Below, in pieces: positions 1 through 8,891 of a stretch of DNA of 64,000 nucleotides; the stretch's first letter is position 1, and the number at the start of each line of letters is the position of its first letter. Made by a program: the position numbers and the translations under genes. A model generated the notes under the pieces. The model made no database searches and was not told the DNA's origin. It saw nothing but the letters and a program-made list of their open reading frames with translations. Source of the stretch: an uncultured bacterium (GTDB lineage Bacteria; Cyanobacteriota; Vampirovibrionia; Gastranaerophilales; Gastranaerophilaceae); contig CASEYP010000007.1 of assembly GCA_949292185.1 (NCBI GenBank), positions 157,615-221,614 on the forward strand, in the 5' to 3' direction.

Positions 1-320
1 AATATATTTCCACTACGTCCAATTGCAAAAGATGTATTATATAATTTCCCGCCAGCAGACTCTATTATTGTACCCGCTATAATATTAACATTATATTTGA
101 CAGCCCACTTTTGAACTTCTTTTATAACATTTCCACCTTTATCATCTTCGGGACTATTAACAAATACCTCATGATTTATACCGGTAGAAAAAAATTCAGG
201 TAAAACAACCAAATCTAAAGATTTTTCAGAATTTTTAGATATAAAATCTTCTACTATTTCTAAGTTTCTTTTTTTGTTTCCTATTACAGGTTCAAATTGA
301 ATATCTAAAATCCCTACCAT
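1..320 (-). CDS. Carbon-nitrogen hydrolase (nitrilase family), 5' part only
   Basis: The 3' end runs off the left edge, so only about the first 106 residues are seen. They begin MVGILDIQFEP, the usual first beta strand of nitrilase-fold amidases, and carry LPEFFSTGI, which holds the first catalytic glutamate of the Glu-Lys-Cys triad. The lysine and cysteine lie outside the window. Enzymes of this family cleave C-N bonds in small amides or ureido compounds; the substrate cannot be told from this fragment. Two ATG codons lie in tandem (323 and 320). GGAGG at 326-330 is only 2 nt from the first and 5 nt from the second, so 320 is preferred. It is divergent from bioB. Confidence 0.8.
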   Translation of the reverse strand, partial: MVGILDIQFEPVIGNKKRNLEIVEDFISKNSEKSLDLVVLPEFFSTGINHEVFVNSPEDDKGGNVIKEVQKWAVKYNVNIIAGTIIESAGGKLYNTSFAIGRSGNI

Positions 321-367
321 CATTTCCTCCAGCTATTAGATTATTATACCATATATATTTTTTAAAA

Positions 368-396
368 TTGACATGTATATATGTCTGAACTAATAT
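368..396 (+). promoter_or_regulatory. Sigma-70-type promoter of bioB with embedded inverted repeat
   Basis: TTGACA at 368-373 is followed after 17 nt by TAATAT at 391-396. A second TATAAT lies at 401-406 but is too far from the -35. Inside the spacer, GACAT (370-374) and ATGTC (381-385) form an inverted repeat around GTATAT, a likely repressor site. The sequence is not one I recognise as a BirA box. Confidence 0.6.
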
Positions 397-427
397 CTTA
401 TATAATAAAAAGAAGAAGGATAGGGAT

Positions 428-1360
428 ATGAATAGCACATTAAAAAAAACTTATACAAAAGAAGAGTTACTAAAATTATATAATTTACCACTTGAAGAGC
501 TTTTAAAAGAATCTTCAAAATACATGTCAAACAATGTTGAATTTTGTTCATTGATAAATGCAAGAAACGGTAAATGCTCTCAAAATTGCAAATACTGTGC
601 ACAAAGTTCTCACTATAGAACAGATATAGAAACATTCCCATTAGTTGATAAAGAAGAAGTTAAAAAAGCTGCATTAGAAGCTATTGAACACAAAGCTTCT
701 CGTTTTGCAATAGTAACAAGCGGAAAAACTCCTGATGAAGGTAGAGATTTTCAACTTGAACTTGATATGATTAAAGAAATCAATAGCTTAGGAAAGTTAA
801 AACCATGTGCATCTATCGGAATTCTAAATGAAGAACAAGCAAAACAATTAGCACAAAGCGGATTAAAAAGATTTCACCATAACATAAACACATGCAGATC
901 ATATTATCCTGAAGTTTGCACAACTCACACTTTTGAAGACAGAATTAATACCTGCAAACTTGTTAAAAAATACGGAATGGAATTATGCTGCGGCGTGATT
1001 TTAGGAATGGGAGAAAGCGTAGAACAAAGAGTTGAAATGGCAATGGAACTTGCTGAAATTGAACCTAATTCAATTCCAATAAATATCTTAATGCCTATAC
1101 CTGAAACACCATTTGAAAATTACCATGACAAAATAGATGAAGAAAATGTTTTAAGAACAATGGCAATCTTCAAAATTGCAAACCCACAAGCTGTTGTACG
1201 TTTTTGCGGTGGCAGAATGAGATTATCTCAAGAAAATCAAGAACTTGCTCTAAAAACTTGTGTCGAAGGTATTTTGATAGGTAACTACTTAACAACAGTA
1301 GGTAGAGAACCGGCAGAAGACTTAGAAACAGTTAAAAAATTAGGTAAAAATTTAATATAA
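428..1360 (+). CDS. bioB: Biotin synthase
   Basis: A radical SAM enzyme that inserts sulfur into dethiobiotin, the last step of biotin synthesis. The SAM-binding 4Fe-4S cysteines are C50, C54 and C57 in NGKCSQNCKYCAQS. Later motifs fit BioB: HHNINTC, YGMELCCGVILGMGE and the arginine-containing VRFCGGR near the C-terminus. The 310 aa length is normal for the family. The start is supported by the purine-rich AGAAGGATAGGG upstream. No other biotin gene is beside it; the next gene is convergent aroE, only 2 nt from its stop. A promoter with a palindrome precedes it, so repression by biotin status is plausible but unproven. Confidence 0.95.
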   Translation: MNSTLKKTYTKEELLKLYNLPLEELLKESSKYMSNNVEFCSLINARNGKCSQNCKYCAQSSHYRTDIETFPLVDKEEVKKAALEAIEHKASRFAIVTSGKTPDEGRDFQLELDMIKEINSLGKLKPCASIGILNEEQAKQLAQSGLKRFHHNINTCRSYYPEVCTTHTFEDRINTCKLVKKYGMELCCGVILGMGESVEQRVEMAMELAEIEPNSIPINILMPIPETPFENYHDKIDEENVLRTMAIFKIANPQAVVRFCGGRMRLSQENQELALKTCVEGILIGNYLTTVGREPAEDLETVKKLGKNLI

Positions 1361-1362
1361 AA

Positions 1363-2934
1363 TTATAAATTTTCTAATGCCGCAATTTTCATATCTTTAA
1401 AGTCAGGAACTCTTCCTGTCCAGATTTTTTCGGCTGCTGCAGCTTGATAAATAAACATATCAACACCATTTATAGTTCTATAACCATTTTTCTGAGCCAA
1501 TTTTAATAATAAAGTTTTTTTAGGGTTATAAATAACATCATAAACAATAGCCCCGCTTGGTAATGTTCTAAGTTCATTTTCTTCAACAGGCGTCATATCA
1601 GCAGCTCTTCCCTGCATACCGATTGGAGTTGTATTAACTAATATCTGAACATCAGACAAATCTCTTATCCGCTCAATTTGAAAAGCATGAAATTCAACTT
1701 TTTGAAATTTATTTCTCAAAAAGTTCAACAATTCCAAACTGTTAGGAATATTTCTTGTAAAGATTTTAATCTGTTTTACCTGATTTTGAGCCAAAGCAGT
1801 AATTGCAGCTCTTGCAGCCCCGCCTGTTCCTAAAACTCCGGCCGTTTTACCTGCCAAAATTATATCTGACGGAATTGCATCTCTAAACCCTATAACATCT
1901 GTATTATATCCAACCATTGTTTTATCAGGATTAATAACAACAGTATTAACTGCACCCACAATATCTGCAGATGGATCAATTTTATCTAAAAATAACGTAA
2001 TCGGTAACTTTAACGGTATAGTTACATTAAATCCTGCAAATCCGTTATTCTTTAAATATTTAACTCTATCAACCAATGTATCAGGTGGAGTTTCTAAAAT
2101 ATCATAAGTAGCATCTATTCCTAAACTCTTAAATCCTGCATTATGAATATACGTTGATAAAGAATGTCCTAAAGGATAACCGATAACACAATATTTATTA
2201 AGATTTCTAGTTTCTGAAACTGCAGTCTGTATCTTTTCTTCTGAAAGATTACCTGTATATTTATGAGTTTGAGAAGAAGACTGAGTTCCACTTATTGTTT
2301 GAGACTGAATTGTTGTATTTGAACTCATAGATCCTGAATAACTGTCAAATGAATTACTTGATAAATAATTGTTATTATTTTCTAATCCTGAACTTTGAGT
2401 TGAAAAATTTGAATTAAAACTATTTGAATAATTTTTATAAACTTCAGAATTTGTATCAACTGAAGGTTTGGAATAAGTTGTTGTCCAAGAAGAATTTGAT
2501 GATACTTCAGTCGGTTTTGTTTGGTCGTTTTGTATAGAATTTTGTGAACCAAAAACACTTGATGAAGTATTATTTAAAACATGTTGATTTGAATTTGAAC
2601 TTATATTTGCATCTTGATTTGTATAAGATACATTATGTGATTCATAATTATTCTGAGGTTGTGAAGGTTGATTATAAGTGTTTGATATATTTGTTTGATT
2701 TGGCGAATTATATGAAGTTGCTTGATTATTTTGAGCACTATAATTGTGCGAGAACACAGGAGTATTTTGAGTTTCAGGCTGAGAATTTTCAGTCGCCACA
2801 TTATTAACTTGAGGAACAGAATTTGTCTGTTGAGCCTCACTTTCCATCTGCTGCTTTAACTCAGAAAGACTAATACTTACACCTTGCGCTTTTAATTGTT
2901 TATAGCGTTCATATAATTCTTTACTTACAGCCAT
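1363..2934 (-). CDS. aroE: Shikimate dehydrogenase with long disordered N-terminal extension
   Basis: The C-terminal half (about residues 246-523) is a complete AroE, which reduces 3-dehydroshikimate with NADPH. It has YPLGHSLS for substrate binding, the catalytic lysine K309 in GFNVTIPLK, aspartate D346 in GYNTDVIGF, the GTGGAARAA nucleotide loop and NTTPIGM. In front lie about 240 extra residues: a short charged helix (1-33), then a tract made almost only of S, N, Q, T and Y. Usual AroE is about 270-290 aa. The tract is in frame without stops, and the ATG at 2934 has AAGGATTG 8 nt upstream, so I take it as translated. No other aromatic pathway gene is adjacent. Confidence 0.92.
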   Translation of the reverse strand: MAVSKELYERYKQLKAQGVSISLSELKQQMESEAQQTNSVPQVNNVATENSQPETQNTPVFSHNYSAQNNQATSYNSPNQTNISNTYNQPSQPQNNYESHNVSYTNQDANISSNSNQHVLNNTSSSVFGSQNSIQNDQTKPTEVSSNSSWTTTYSKPSVDTNSEVYKNYSNSFNSNFSTQSSGLENNNNYLSSNSFDSYSGSMSSNTTIQSQTISGTQSSSQTHKYTGNLSEEKIQTAVSETRNLNKYCVIGYPLGHSLSTYIHNAGFKSLGIDATYDILETPPDTLVDRVKYLKNNGFAGFNVTIPLKLPITLFLDKIDPSADIVGAVNTVVINPDKTMVGYNTDVIGFRDAIPSDIILAGKTAGVLGTGGAARAAITALAQNQVKQIKIFTRNIPNSLELLNFLRNKFQKVEFHAFQIERIRDLSDVQILVNTTPIGMQGRAADMTPVEENELRTLPSGAIVYDVIYNPKKTLLLKLAQKNGYRTINGVDMFIYQAAAAEKIWTGRVPDFKDMKIAALENL

Positions 2935-2960
2935 AATGTCAATCCTTATATTTAATTATT

Positions 2961-5285
2961 TTAACCTTCTTGCTGTTGTGGAGTTTCAGTTTCTTCCATA
3001 GTTTTTTTGTAACCGCATTTCAAATTAGAACAAGAAATTACCGTTCCTTTTTTAAGAACTTTTTTAACTAAAAGACTTCCACAATTCGGACAAGTTTCAC
3101 CTGTCGGCTCATTCCACAATACAAAATCACAATCAGGATATTTATCACATCCGAAAAATACTGTACCACGTTTTGATTTTCTTTCAACTATTGTACCTTT
3201 TCCACATTTTGGACAAGTTACACCTGTTGATTTTCTAAAAGGTTTACGATGTTTGCACTCAGGATTTGTGCATTCCATATACTTTCCATAAGGTCCAACT
3301 TTGAAAATCATATCAGAACCGCATTTTTCACATTTTTCTTCACAAACTTCCTGAGGTTTTTCGGAGGAATTTTCTTCACTTTCTTCCATTTCCTGCATAA
3401 CATTTAAAGACATTGCCGTCTTGCATTCAGGATACCCTGAACACCCTAAAAATTGTGAACCTGTTTTACTTGTTCTTAAAACCATTGGTTTGCCGCAATT
3501 TGGACAGGTATATTTAGTTTCAATCGTAACTTTTTGAGCTGTTTTCATTACAGAATTTACTTCTTCCATAAACGGAGTATAAAAATCTTGTAAAACCTTT
3601 ACCCAAACAGCTTCTTTATCTGCAATTTTATCAAGTTTTTCTTCCATGCCCGCAGTAAATTTATAATCCATAATATCTGCAAACTGTGAAACTAACTGTT
3701 TTGAAACAGTACGACCCAAAAGTGTAGGTCTAAGTGCTTTATCTTTCTTTTCAACATATTTTCTTGTCTGAATAACAGTAATAATAGTAGCATAAGTAGA
3801 AGGTCTACCAATACCGTATTCTTCCAAGGCTTTTACCAAAGATGCTTCATTATATCTTGGAGGTGGTTGTGTGAAGTGTTGTTTTGGATCAATTTTCTTG
3901 CATACAACCTTATCACCTTTTTCTAAATCTGGAATTTTAGCATCCGATGATTTTTCCTCATCCTCTTCAGAATCGTTATATAAAGTTAAAAATCCGTCAA
4001 ATGTAATCTTGCTTGTACCTGCTCTTAGTGTATAATCACCTGAAGTTATTTCTATTGATTTATTTGCAATTTCAGCAGGTGCCATTTGAGAAGACATAAA
4101 TTTTTCCCAAATTAATTTATACAATTTGTACTGATCATTATCCAAATATTTTTTTATACTTTCAGGGGTTCTTTCAGGATATGATGGACGAATAGCTTCG
4201 TGAGCATCTTGAACATTTTGTTTTCCTTTTGCATAAACATTTGCTTTTTCAGGATAATATTTTTCTCCGTAATGCTCTAAAATAAAATCATGTGCCATAT
4301 TTTGAGCATCTTCAGAAACTCTGACACTATCGGTTCTCATATAAGTAATTAAACCGACCGGAGTACCGTCTATTTCAATACCTTCATATAACTTTTGCGC
4401 AACTTGCATTGTCTTTGATACGCCAAACCCTAATTTTGAACTCGCTGCTCGTTGCATTGTTGAAGTTATAAATGGTGCTGTAGGTTTTCTCTTTGTTGAT
4501 TTTTTTGTAACTTTTGATACTTCGTATTGTGTTTGCGGATTTGTTAAATAATCTACAATCTTTTGAGATTCGTCTTTATTTTTTATAGTTTTTTCAATAG
4601 ATTTATTTTTTATTTTTGCAAGTTCAGCCTCAAAAGTCTTGCCATCTTTATCTAATAGCGCATGAATTGACCAATACTCTTGAGGTACAAATGCTTCAAT
4701 TTCATCTTCTCTTTCGCAAATCATTCTAAGCGCTACAGATTGAACTCTTCCTGCTGATAAATTTCTATTTCCAATTTGTTTCCACAAAACAGGACTCAAT
4801 TTAAAACCTACTAATTTATCCAAAATTTGTCTTGTCTGTTGAGCCTGAACCATATCCATATCAATATTTCTAGGGTGCTCTACAGAATATTTAACAGCCT
4901 TTGGAGTAATTTCGTTAAATACAATTCTGCAAATTTTATCATCCGGAACTTTTAATACCTGTCTTACATGCCAGGCAATAGCTTCTCCCTCACGATCGGG
5001 GTCGGATGCAAGATAAATTTTATCTACTTTTTTTGCTAAATCATTTAACTTTTTAACAACTTGTTGTTTCCCGGGGATAATTTCAAACTTAGGTTCAAAG
5101 TTATTGTTAACATCAAACCCTAAATTTTGTGTTGCAGAATCTTTTGTCGGCAAATTTCTAATATGCCCGTAACTTGCCTCTATCTGATAATCTCCACCTA
5201 AAATCTTTTTAATAGTTTTTGATTTTGCCGGTGATTCGACTATTACTAACGATTTTTCTTTTGATTTACTCTTCGCTTCTGCCAT
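2961..5285 (-). CDS. topA: DNA topoisomerase I
   Basis: A type IA topoisomerase that relaxes negative supercoils. The Toprim domain is at the N-terminus (VIVESPAKSKTI; DPDREGEA at residues 95-102). The catalytic tyrosine is Y315 in GLITYMRTDS. The C-terminus carries four Cys4 zinc ribbons, each starting CPNCG, CEKCG or CPKCG, followed by a short acidic tail. At 774 aa the length is in the usual range. The ATG is preceded by AAGGATAA. It sits 6 nt after dprA on the same strand, the common dprA-topA order, and is probably cotranscribed with it. Confidence 0.96.
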   Translation of the reverse strand: MAEAKSKSKEKSLVIVESPAKSKTIKKILGGDYQIEASYGHIRNLPTKDSATQNLGFDVNNNFEPKFEIIPGKQQVVKKLNDLAKKVDKIYLASDPDREGEAIAWHVRQVLKVPDDKICRIVFNEITPKAVKYSVEHPRNIDMDMVQAQQTRQILDKLVGFKLSPVLWKQIGNRNLSAGRVQSVALRMICEREDEIEAFVPQEYWSIHALLDKDGKTFEAELAKIKNKSIEKTIKNKDESQKIVDYLTNPQTQYEVSKVTKKSTKRKPTAPFITSTMQRAASSKLGFGVSKTMQVAQKLYEGIEIDGTPVGLITYMRTDSVRVSEDAQNMAHDFILEHYGEKYYPEKANVYAKGKQNVQDAHEAIRPSYPERTPESIKKYLDNDQYKLYKLIWEKFMSSQMAPAEIANKSIEITSGDYTLRAGTSKITFDGFLTLYNDSEEDEEKSSDAKIPDLEKGDKVVCKKIDPKQHFTQPPPRYNEASLVKALEEYGIGRPSTYATIITVIQTRKYVEKKDKALRPTLLGRTVSKQLVSQFADIMDYKFTAGMEEKLDKIADKEAVWVKVLQDFYTPFMEEVNSVMKTAQKVTIETKYTCPNCGKPMVLRTSKTGSQFLGCSGYPECKTAMSLNVMQEMEESEENSSEKPQEVCEEKCEKCGSDMIFKVGPYGKYMECTNPECKHRKPFRKSTGVTCPKCGKGTIVERKSKRGTVFFGCDKYPDCDFVLWNEPTGETCPNCGSLLVKKVLKKGTVISCSNLKCGYKKTMEETETPQQQEG

Positions 5286-5291
5286 TTATCC

Positions 5292-6380
5292 TTAAACCTT
5301 TTTGTATCTATCCCCGCCGCACTGTTTTATTATGCCTTTAAGCTCCATTGTTGTCAAGTTCATTAGCAAATCATCCAGTTGTAAATTGGTTAGCGCTAAC
5401 AACTCATCAACTCCTTTTTCTTCAATCTCTAAATTTTTATATATCAATTCCTCTTCATTTGTCAACATAGGAAGTGTAAGCTGTTCGGAGATATTATCAG
5501 TTTTAACTTCCCAATTTAGAGCATTTAAAATATCCTCGCTTTCTGTAACTATAGTCGCTCCGTTTTTCAAAAGTTTATAAATTCCTTGAGTATTAGGATT
5601 AGAAATTAATCCCGGAATACACATCAATTCTCGACCTTGTTCCAATGTTAAATTTGCAGTAATTAAAGCTCCGCTTTTTAAAGAAGCTTCAGCAACCAAA
5701 GTTCCGTAAGATAATCCTGAAACAATCCTATTTCTCTGAGGAAATCTAAATTTCATAGGCTCAAATGTTGGATAATATTCTGTAACCACTGCCCCATATC
5801 CATTTTCGATATTTTGATACAAGGTTTTGTTACTGGCAGGATAAACATGATCCAATCCGCTTGCGATAACACCTATAGTTTTTAAATTATTTTCAATAGC
5901 AGAAGTATGAGCAACAGTATCAATTCCTGACGCTAACCCAGAAACTATACAAATGTCAGTTCCGCAAAGCCCTGATAAAATCTTTTTTAAATCTTCTCTT
6001 CCGTGTAAACTTGCCTTTCTTGACCCTACAACAGCTAAAGTTTTATCTAAATTACAATCAAATAACTTGCCTTTGTAATATAAAACTGCAGGTGGATTAT
6101 CTATATTTTTAAGCATTTGGGGATAATTTTCATCTTCCAAAGTTAAGAAATTTATTCCACGGGTTTCTACATCTGCATAAGCTCTATCAATATCAACTTT
6201 ATCTCTGTATTTTAAAAAATTTTCAGCTTTCTTTACACTCAAACCTTCTATATTTTTTAAATCAGATAACGAACTGTTAAAAGCTTTTTCAATATCGTGA
6301 AAATACTCATACAAATTTTGAATAAATTTGCTGTCAATTTGCTCTATAGAAGAAAATGCAATCCAGTATTTGTCCTTCAT
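5292..6380 (-). CDS. dprA: DNA processing protein DprA
   Basis: DprA protects incoming single-stranded DNA and loads RecA during natural transformation. The N-terminal helical, SAM/HhH-like part (about 1-75) is followed by the Rossmann-type DprA/Smf domain, with GSRKASLHGRED, VSGLASGIDTVAH and the FRFPQRNRIVSGLS stretch. A winged-helix domain (about 300-362) closes the protein. The 362 aa length is normal. topA follows directly. Together with comF and a second SLOG-fold protein in this window it suggests DNA uptake ability, although no pilus or ComEC genes are present here. Confidence 0.93.
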   Translation of the reverse strand: MKDKYWIAFSSIEQIDSKFIQNLYEYFHDIEKAFNSSLSDLKNIEGLSVKKAENFLKYRDKVDIDRAYADVETRGINFLTLEDENYPQMLKNIDNPPAVLYYKGKLFDCNLDKTLAVVGSRKASLHGREDLKKILSGLCGTDICIVSGLASGIDTVAHTSAIENNLKTIGVIASGLDHVYPASNKTLYQNIENGYGAVVTEYYPTFEPMKFRFPQRNRIVSGLSYGTLVAEASLKSGALITANLTLEQGRELMCIPGLISNPNTQGIYKLLKNGATIVTESEDILNALNWEVKTDNISEQLTLPMLTNEEELIYKNLEIEEKGVDELLALTNLQLDDLLMNLTTMELKGIIKQCGGDRYKKV

Positions 6381-6397
6381 AAAAAGTCAACAACCTC

Positions 6398-7171
6398 TTA
6401 TTTTTCCATCTTCTTCTTAATATTTTCAATTAATTTATTAGCAGAATCTTTTTCTTCTTGCGGAATATCAAAATTTAAATAATCTTCCAAATACTCTATA
6501 GCATCCTCATAATCGCCCCTTGCCATAAACAAAATAGCAACTTTTTTATATGGTAACGGGAATTTATTATTAGTAGCAATAGCTTTCAAAAAGTTTGAAA
6601 TAGCCTTATCAATCTCATCATTAGCCTGATAAGCTTCTGCCAAATAATAATAAATTAATTCATTATCCTGCTTGTATTCTAATACATTTTCAAAATTTTC
6701 AATCGCAGAATCATAATTTCCGAACTCAAAATAAACCTTAGCTAAATCATAATAAGCATCATAATTATCAGGCTGCTTTTCCAAAATATAAACTAATTCA
6801 TCAATCGCCAAATCCAATTTAGCATCTTCCATATAAAAACGAGCTAAATAATGTCTGAAGATAATATCATCAGGCAACATATCAATAGCATAAGATAAAA
6901 TATTTATACCTTCGCCCAATCTTTTTTGCTTGTAATATAAATCTGATAAATTGATATAGCATTGAGGAATTTTAGGATTTAATTCGATACTTTTCAAATA
7001 ATTTTTCTCAGCTTTTTCCTCATCTCCTATGTTTGCATAGCATAAACCTAAATTGTTATATATTTCGGCATTATCTGTTTCGACTTCCAAAACAGATGAA
7101 AATAAATCTATAGCACCATTCCAATCCTGTTTTTTAAAACATTCTAAAGCTTTATCAATTTTCTCATTCAT
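6398..7171 (-). CDS. Cytosolic TPR-repeat protein
   Basis: The protein is made of about seven tetratricopeptide repeats; a clear one reads AEIYNNLGLCYANIGDEEKAE. It has no signal peptide or membrane segment, so it is probably a cytosolic scaffold. It lies 6 nt after the lptA-like gene and 17 nt before dprA on the same strand, so it may be part of the same transcript. Two ATGs (7171 and 7167) lie close together in different frames; only the first opens this frame. The specific partner is unknown. Confidence 0.85.
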   Translation of the reverse strand: MNEKIDKALECFKKQDWNGAIDLFSSVLEVETDNAEIYNNLGLCYANIGDEEKAEKNYLKSIELNPKIPQCYINLSDLYYKQKRLGEGINILSYAIDMLPDDIIFRHYLARFYMEDAKLDLAIDELVYILEKQPDNYDAYYDLAKVYFEFGNYDSAIENFENVLEYKQDNELIYYYLAEAYQANDEIDKAISNFLKAIATNNKFPLPYKKVAILFMARGDYEDAIEYLEDYLNFDIPQEEKDSANKLIENIKKKMEK

Positions 7172-7177
7172 AATAAA

Positions 7178-8152
7178 TTATAATCCTAATGTAACATTAT
7201 CATCACTTCCAGAACCGATATTCTTAATTACAGTTCTAGTATTTCCTTGAGCATCAAAGCTCTTAGGCTGCATTGTCATCTTAATTTTATCAGCATAAAT
7301 TGTTCTAACACCTTGAGTTATACTTGAACGACCGGTAAAATATGCTTCGTTAGGTTTTTTAGAACCTGCCCCCGGATACAATGTAACCTTAGGACCTGCA
7401 GCATAATAATCCTGATACCAAATTCTTACATTTCCACTTGCGTTAAATATAGATTTGTTTTGGTTATATTGTTGGTAACTTGATTTCAATACCAATTTTG
7501 AACCATCATCCATAACAGCATTTGATGTTGTATTGCCGTATGCCGTTAAATTACCAGTTCCTGCTTCGTAAACAAATTTATCTGCATAAGACTCATTATT
7601 TTCTTGTTTAACTTTTGCATTTCCTAACAATACCAATCTTTTTAAATCGCCGCCTTTATCAGTGGTTATTTGAGCTTTGTTAGAAAAAGTTTCAATACCT
7701 TTATACATCATTGTAACAGCACCAGTTGCTGTCATTACGCCTGTTTTTGTATCATATTCCTGAACATCAGAGTTTATAACTACAATCGGAGTTTTTCCTT
7801 CAAAAACTACAGACTGAGTATCACCCTCTGCTCTTATTATTTTGGTAATCAATGATACTTTTAAAATATTTGCTTTTACTTCTCTTTTTTTATTTTGCTT
7901 TACTTCAAAGGCATAAGGTTTATCATAAAAAGTAGCAGTGTCTAATTTCTGATCCTTTGTAATATTTACATCAGCATTTTCACCCACAACTTTTAAATCA
8001 TCAACAGAAACTTTTACATTTCCGTTAAATTTAATCTTATTATCAGCTTCATTAAATGTCTGACTTTTTGATTCGATAACCAAATCAGAAGCCTTAACAG
8101 CTAAACCTGATAACAATAAAAGTGCTGTAATTACAGTTAAAAACTTTTTCAT
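7178..8152 (-). CDS. lptA: Periplasmic OstA/LptA-like LPS transport protein
   Basis: It starts with a signal peptide (MKKFLTVITALLLLSGLAVKA) followed by repeated OstA-type beta strands, for example KSQTFNEADNKIKFNGNVKV. LptA-family proteins form the periplasmic bridge that carries lipopolysaccharide to the outer membrane. At about 324 aa it is longer than E. coli LptA, having two or more OstA repeats. The preferred start is the ATG at 8152, because the signal peptide begins there; an in-frame ATG at 8170 lies inside lptC and has no RBS. Its codons begin 2 nt before the end of lptC, a tight lptC-lptA order. The symbol is assigned by domain and context. Confidence 0.82.
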   Translation of the reverse strand: MKKFLTVITALLLLSGLAVKASDLVIESKSQTFNEADNKIKFNGNVKVSVDDLKVVGENADVNITKDQKLDTATFYDKPYAFEVKQNKKREVKANILKVSLITKIIRAEGDTQSVVFEGKTPIVVINSDVQEYDTKTGVMTATGAVTMMYKGIETFSNKAQITTDKGGDLKRLVLLGNAKVKQENNESYADKFVYEAGTGNLTAYGNTTSNAVMDDGSKLVLKSSYQQYNQNKSIFNASGNVRIWYQDYYAAGPKVTLYPGAGSKKPNEAYFTGRSSITQGVRTIYADKIKMTMQPKSFDAQGNTRTVIKNIGSGSDDNVTLGL

Positions 8153-8153
8153 A

Positions 8154-8735
8154 CTACTTTTTATCCTCATAAACTTTTGATACCGTATTTCCGCTTATTT
8201 GAAAGCTTGAATATGTTGGGCTGATAACAATTTTATCAGCGGTAGATAACAATTCTTTTCCCTTTTGAATTCTTATATGCCCCTCAGCAACAATAGGAGA
8301 ATGAGAATTGTACCAGTGAAGTTTATCTGCCTTCAAGGTAATTCCGTCTTTTAAGGCAATAAATGTATCCTTATATAAAACTATATCACCTTTTTTAGAA
8401 TCGTAAGTTCCTTTTGAAGATTCAAAACTCATTGAAACTTCATTATCTTTATAAAAATTACCGATAACTTTATTAAGTTGAGCAATACCTAATTTGCTAT
8501 CCCATTTACCGGTTTCACCATATATTTCCCAGTATTTTTGGTCATCTTTTGTTTCGGTCAAAATAATACCTTGAACAATAGCTTCTTGTTCATCTCCATT
8601 TGATTGAAGTTGTTTACGATTAAAATCATGAGTAATAACACCTGCCGTAATAAAAGCCCAAGCCAATATTCCGCCAATTGCCATAAATACTAATACATAT
8701 AATCTTTTCTTTTTCGATAAATCCTGCCAGTTCAT
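8154..8735 (-). CDS. lptC: LPS export protein LptC
   Basis: Membrane-anchored partner of the LptBFG transporter that passes LPS to LptA. After a short basic start it has one membrane helix (about residues 12-31, YVLVFMAIGGILAWAFITAG). An LptC-type beta-jellyroll follows, ending with TADKIVISPTYSSFQISGN. The 193 aa length is typical. It overlaps the lptA-like gene in the usual order. No Shine-Dalgarno is visible before the ATG; an extended -10 (TGCTAAAAT, 8743-8751) puts the predicted +1 within 1 nt of the start codon. Confidence 0.85.
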   Translation of the reverse strand: MNWQDLSKKKRLYVLVFMAIGGILAWAFITAGVITHDFNRKQLQSNGDEQEAIVQGIILTETKDDQKYWEIYGETGKWDSKLGIAQLNKVIGNFYKDNEVSMSFESSKGTYDSKKGDIVLYKDTFIALKDGITLKADKLHWYNSHSPIVAEGHIRIQKGKELLSTADKIVISPTYSSFQISGNTVSKVYEDKK

Positions 8736-8742
8736 ACCATAA

Positions 8743-8751
8743 ATTTTAGCA
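8743..8751 (-). promoter_or_regulatory. Extended -10 of lptC
   Basis: TGCTAAAAT reads on the minus strand at 8751-8743. Its predicted transcription start is about 8736, next to the ATG at 8735, so the message would have almost no leader. No good -35 is visible. Confidence 0.4.
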
Positions 8752-8891
8752 CAAAAGATTTCAAAATAAAAAATTCAAAACCATAAATTAAATAACTTAA
8801 TAAAAAAGACATTATTCTTAATAATTAAACAATATATTTACTTTTGTAATATAATTTTAATGTATAGATTAGGGAAACAGAGGGTATTTAC

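Noticed and set aside
2300..2870. Repeat array or CRISPR-like structure in the low-complexity part of aroE
   Set aside because: The repetition is compositional (Ser/Asn/Gln codons); there are no equal-length repeats with spacers.
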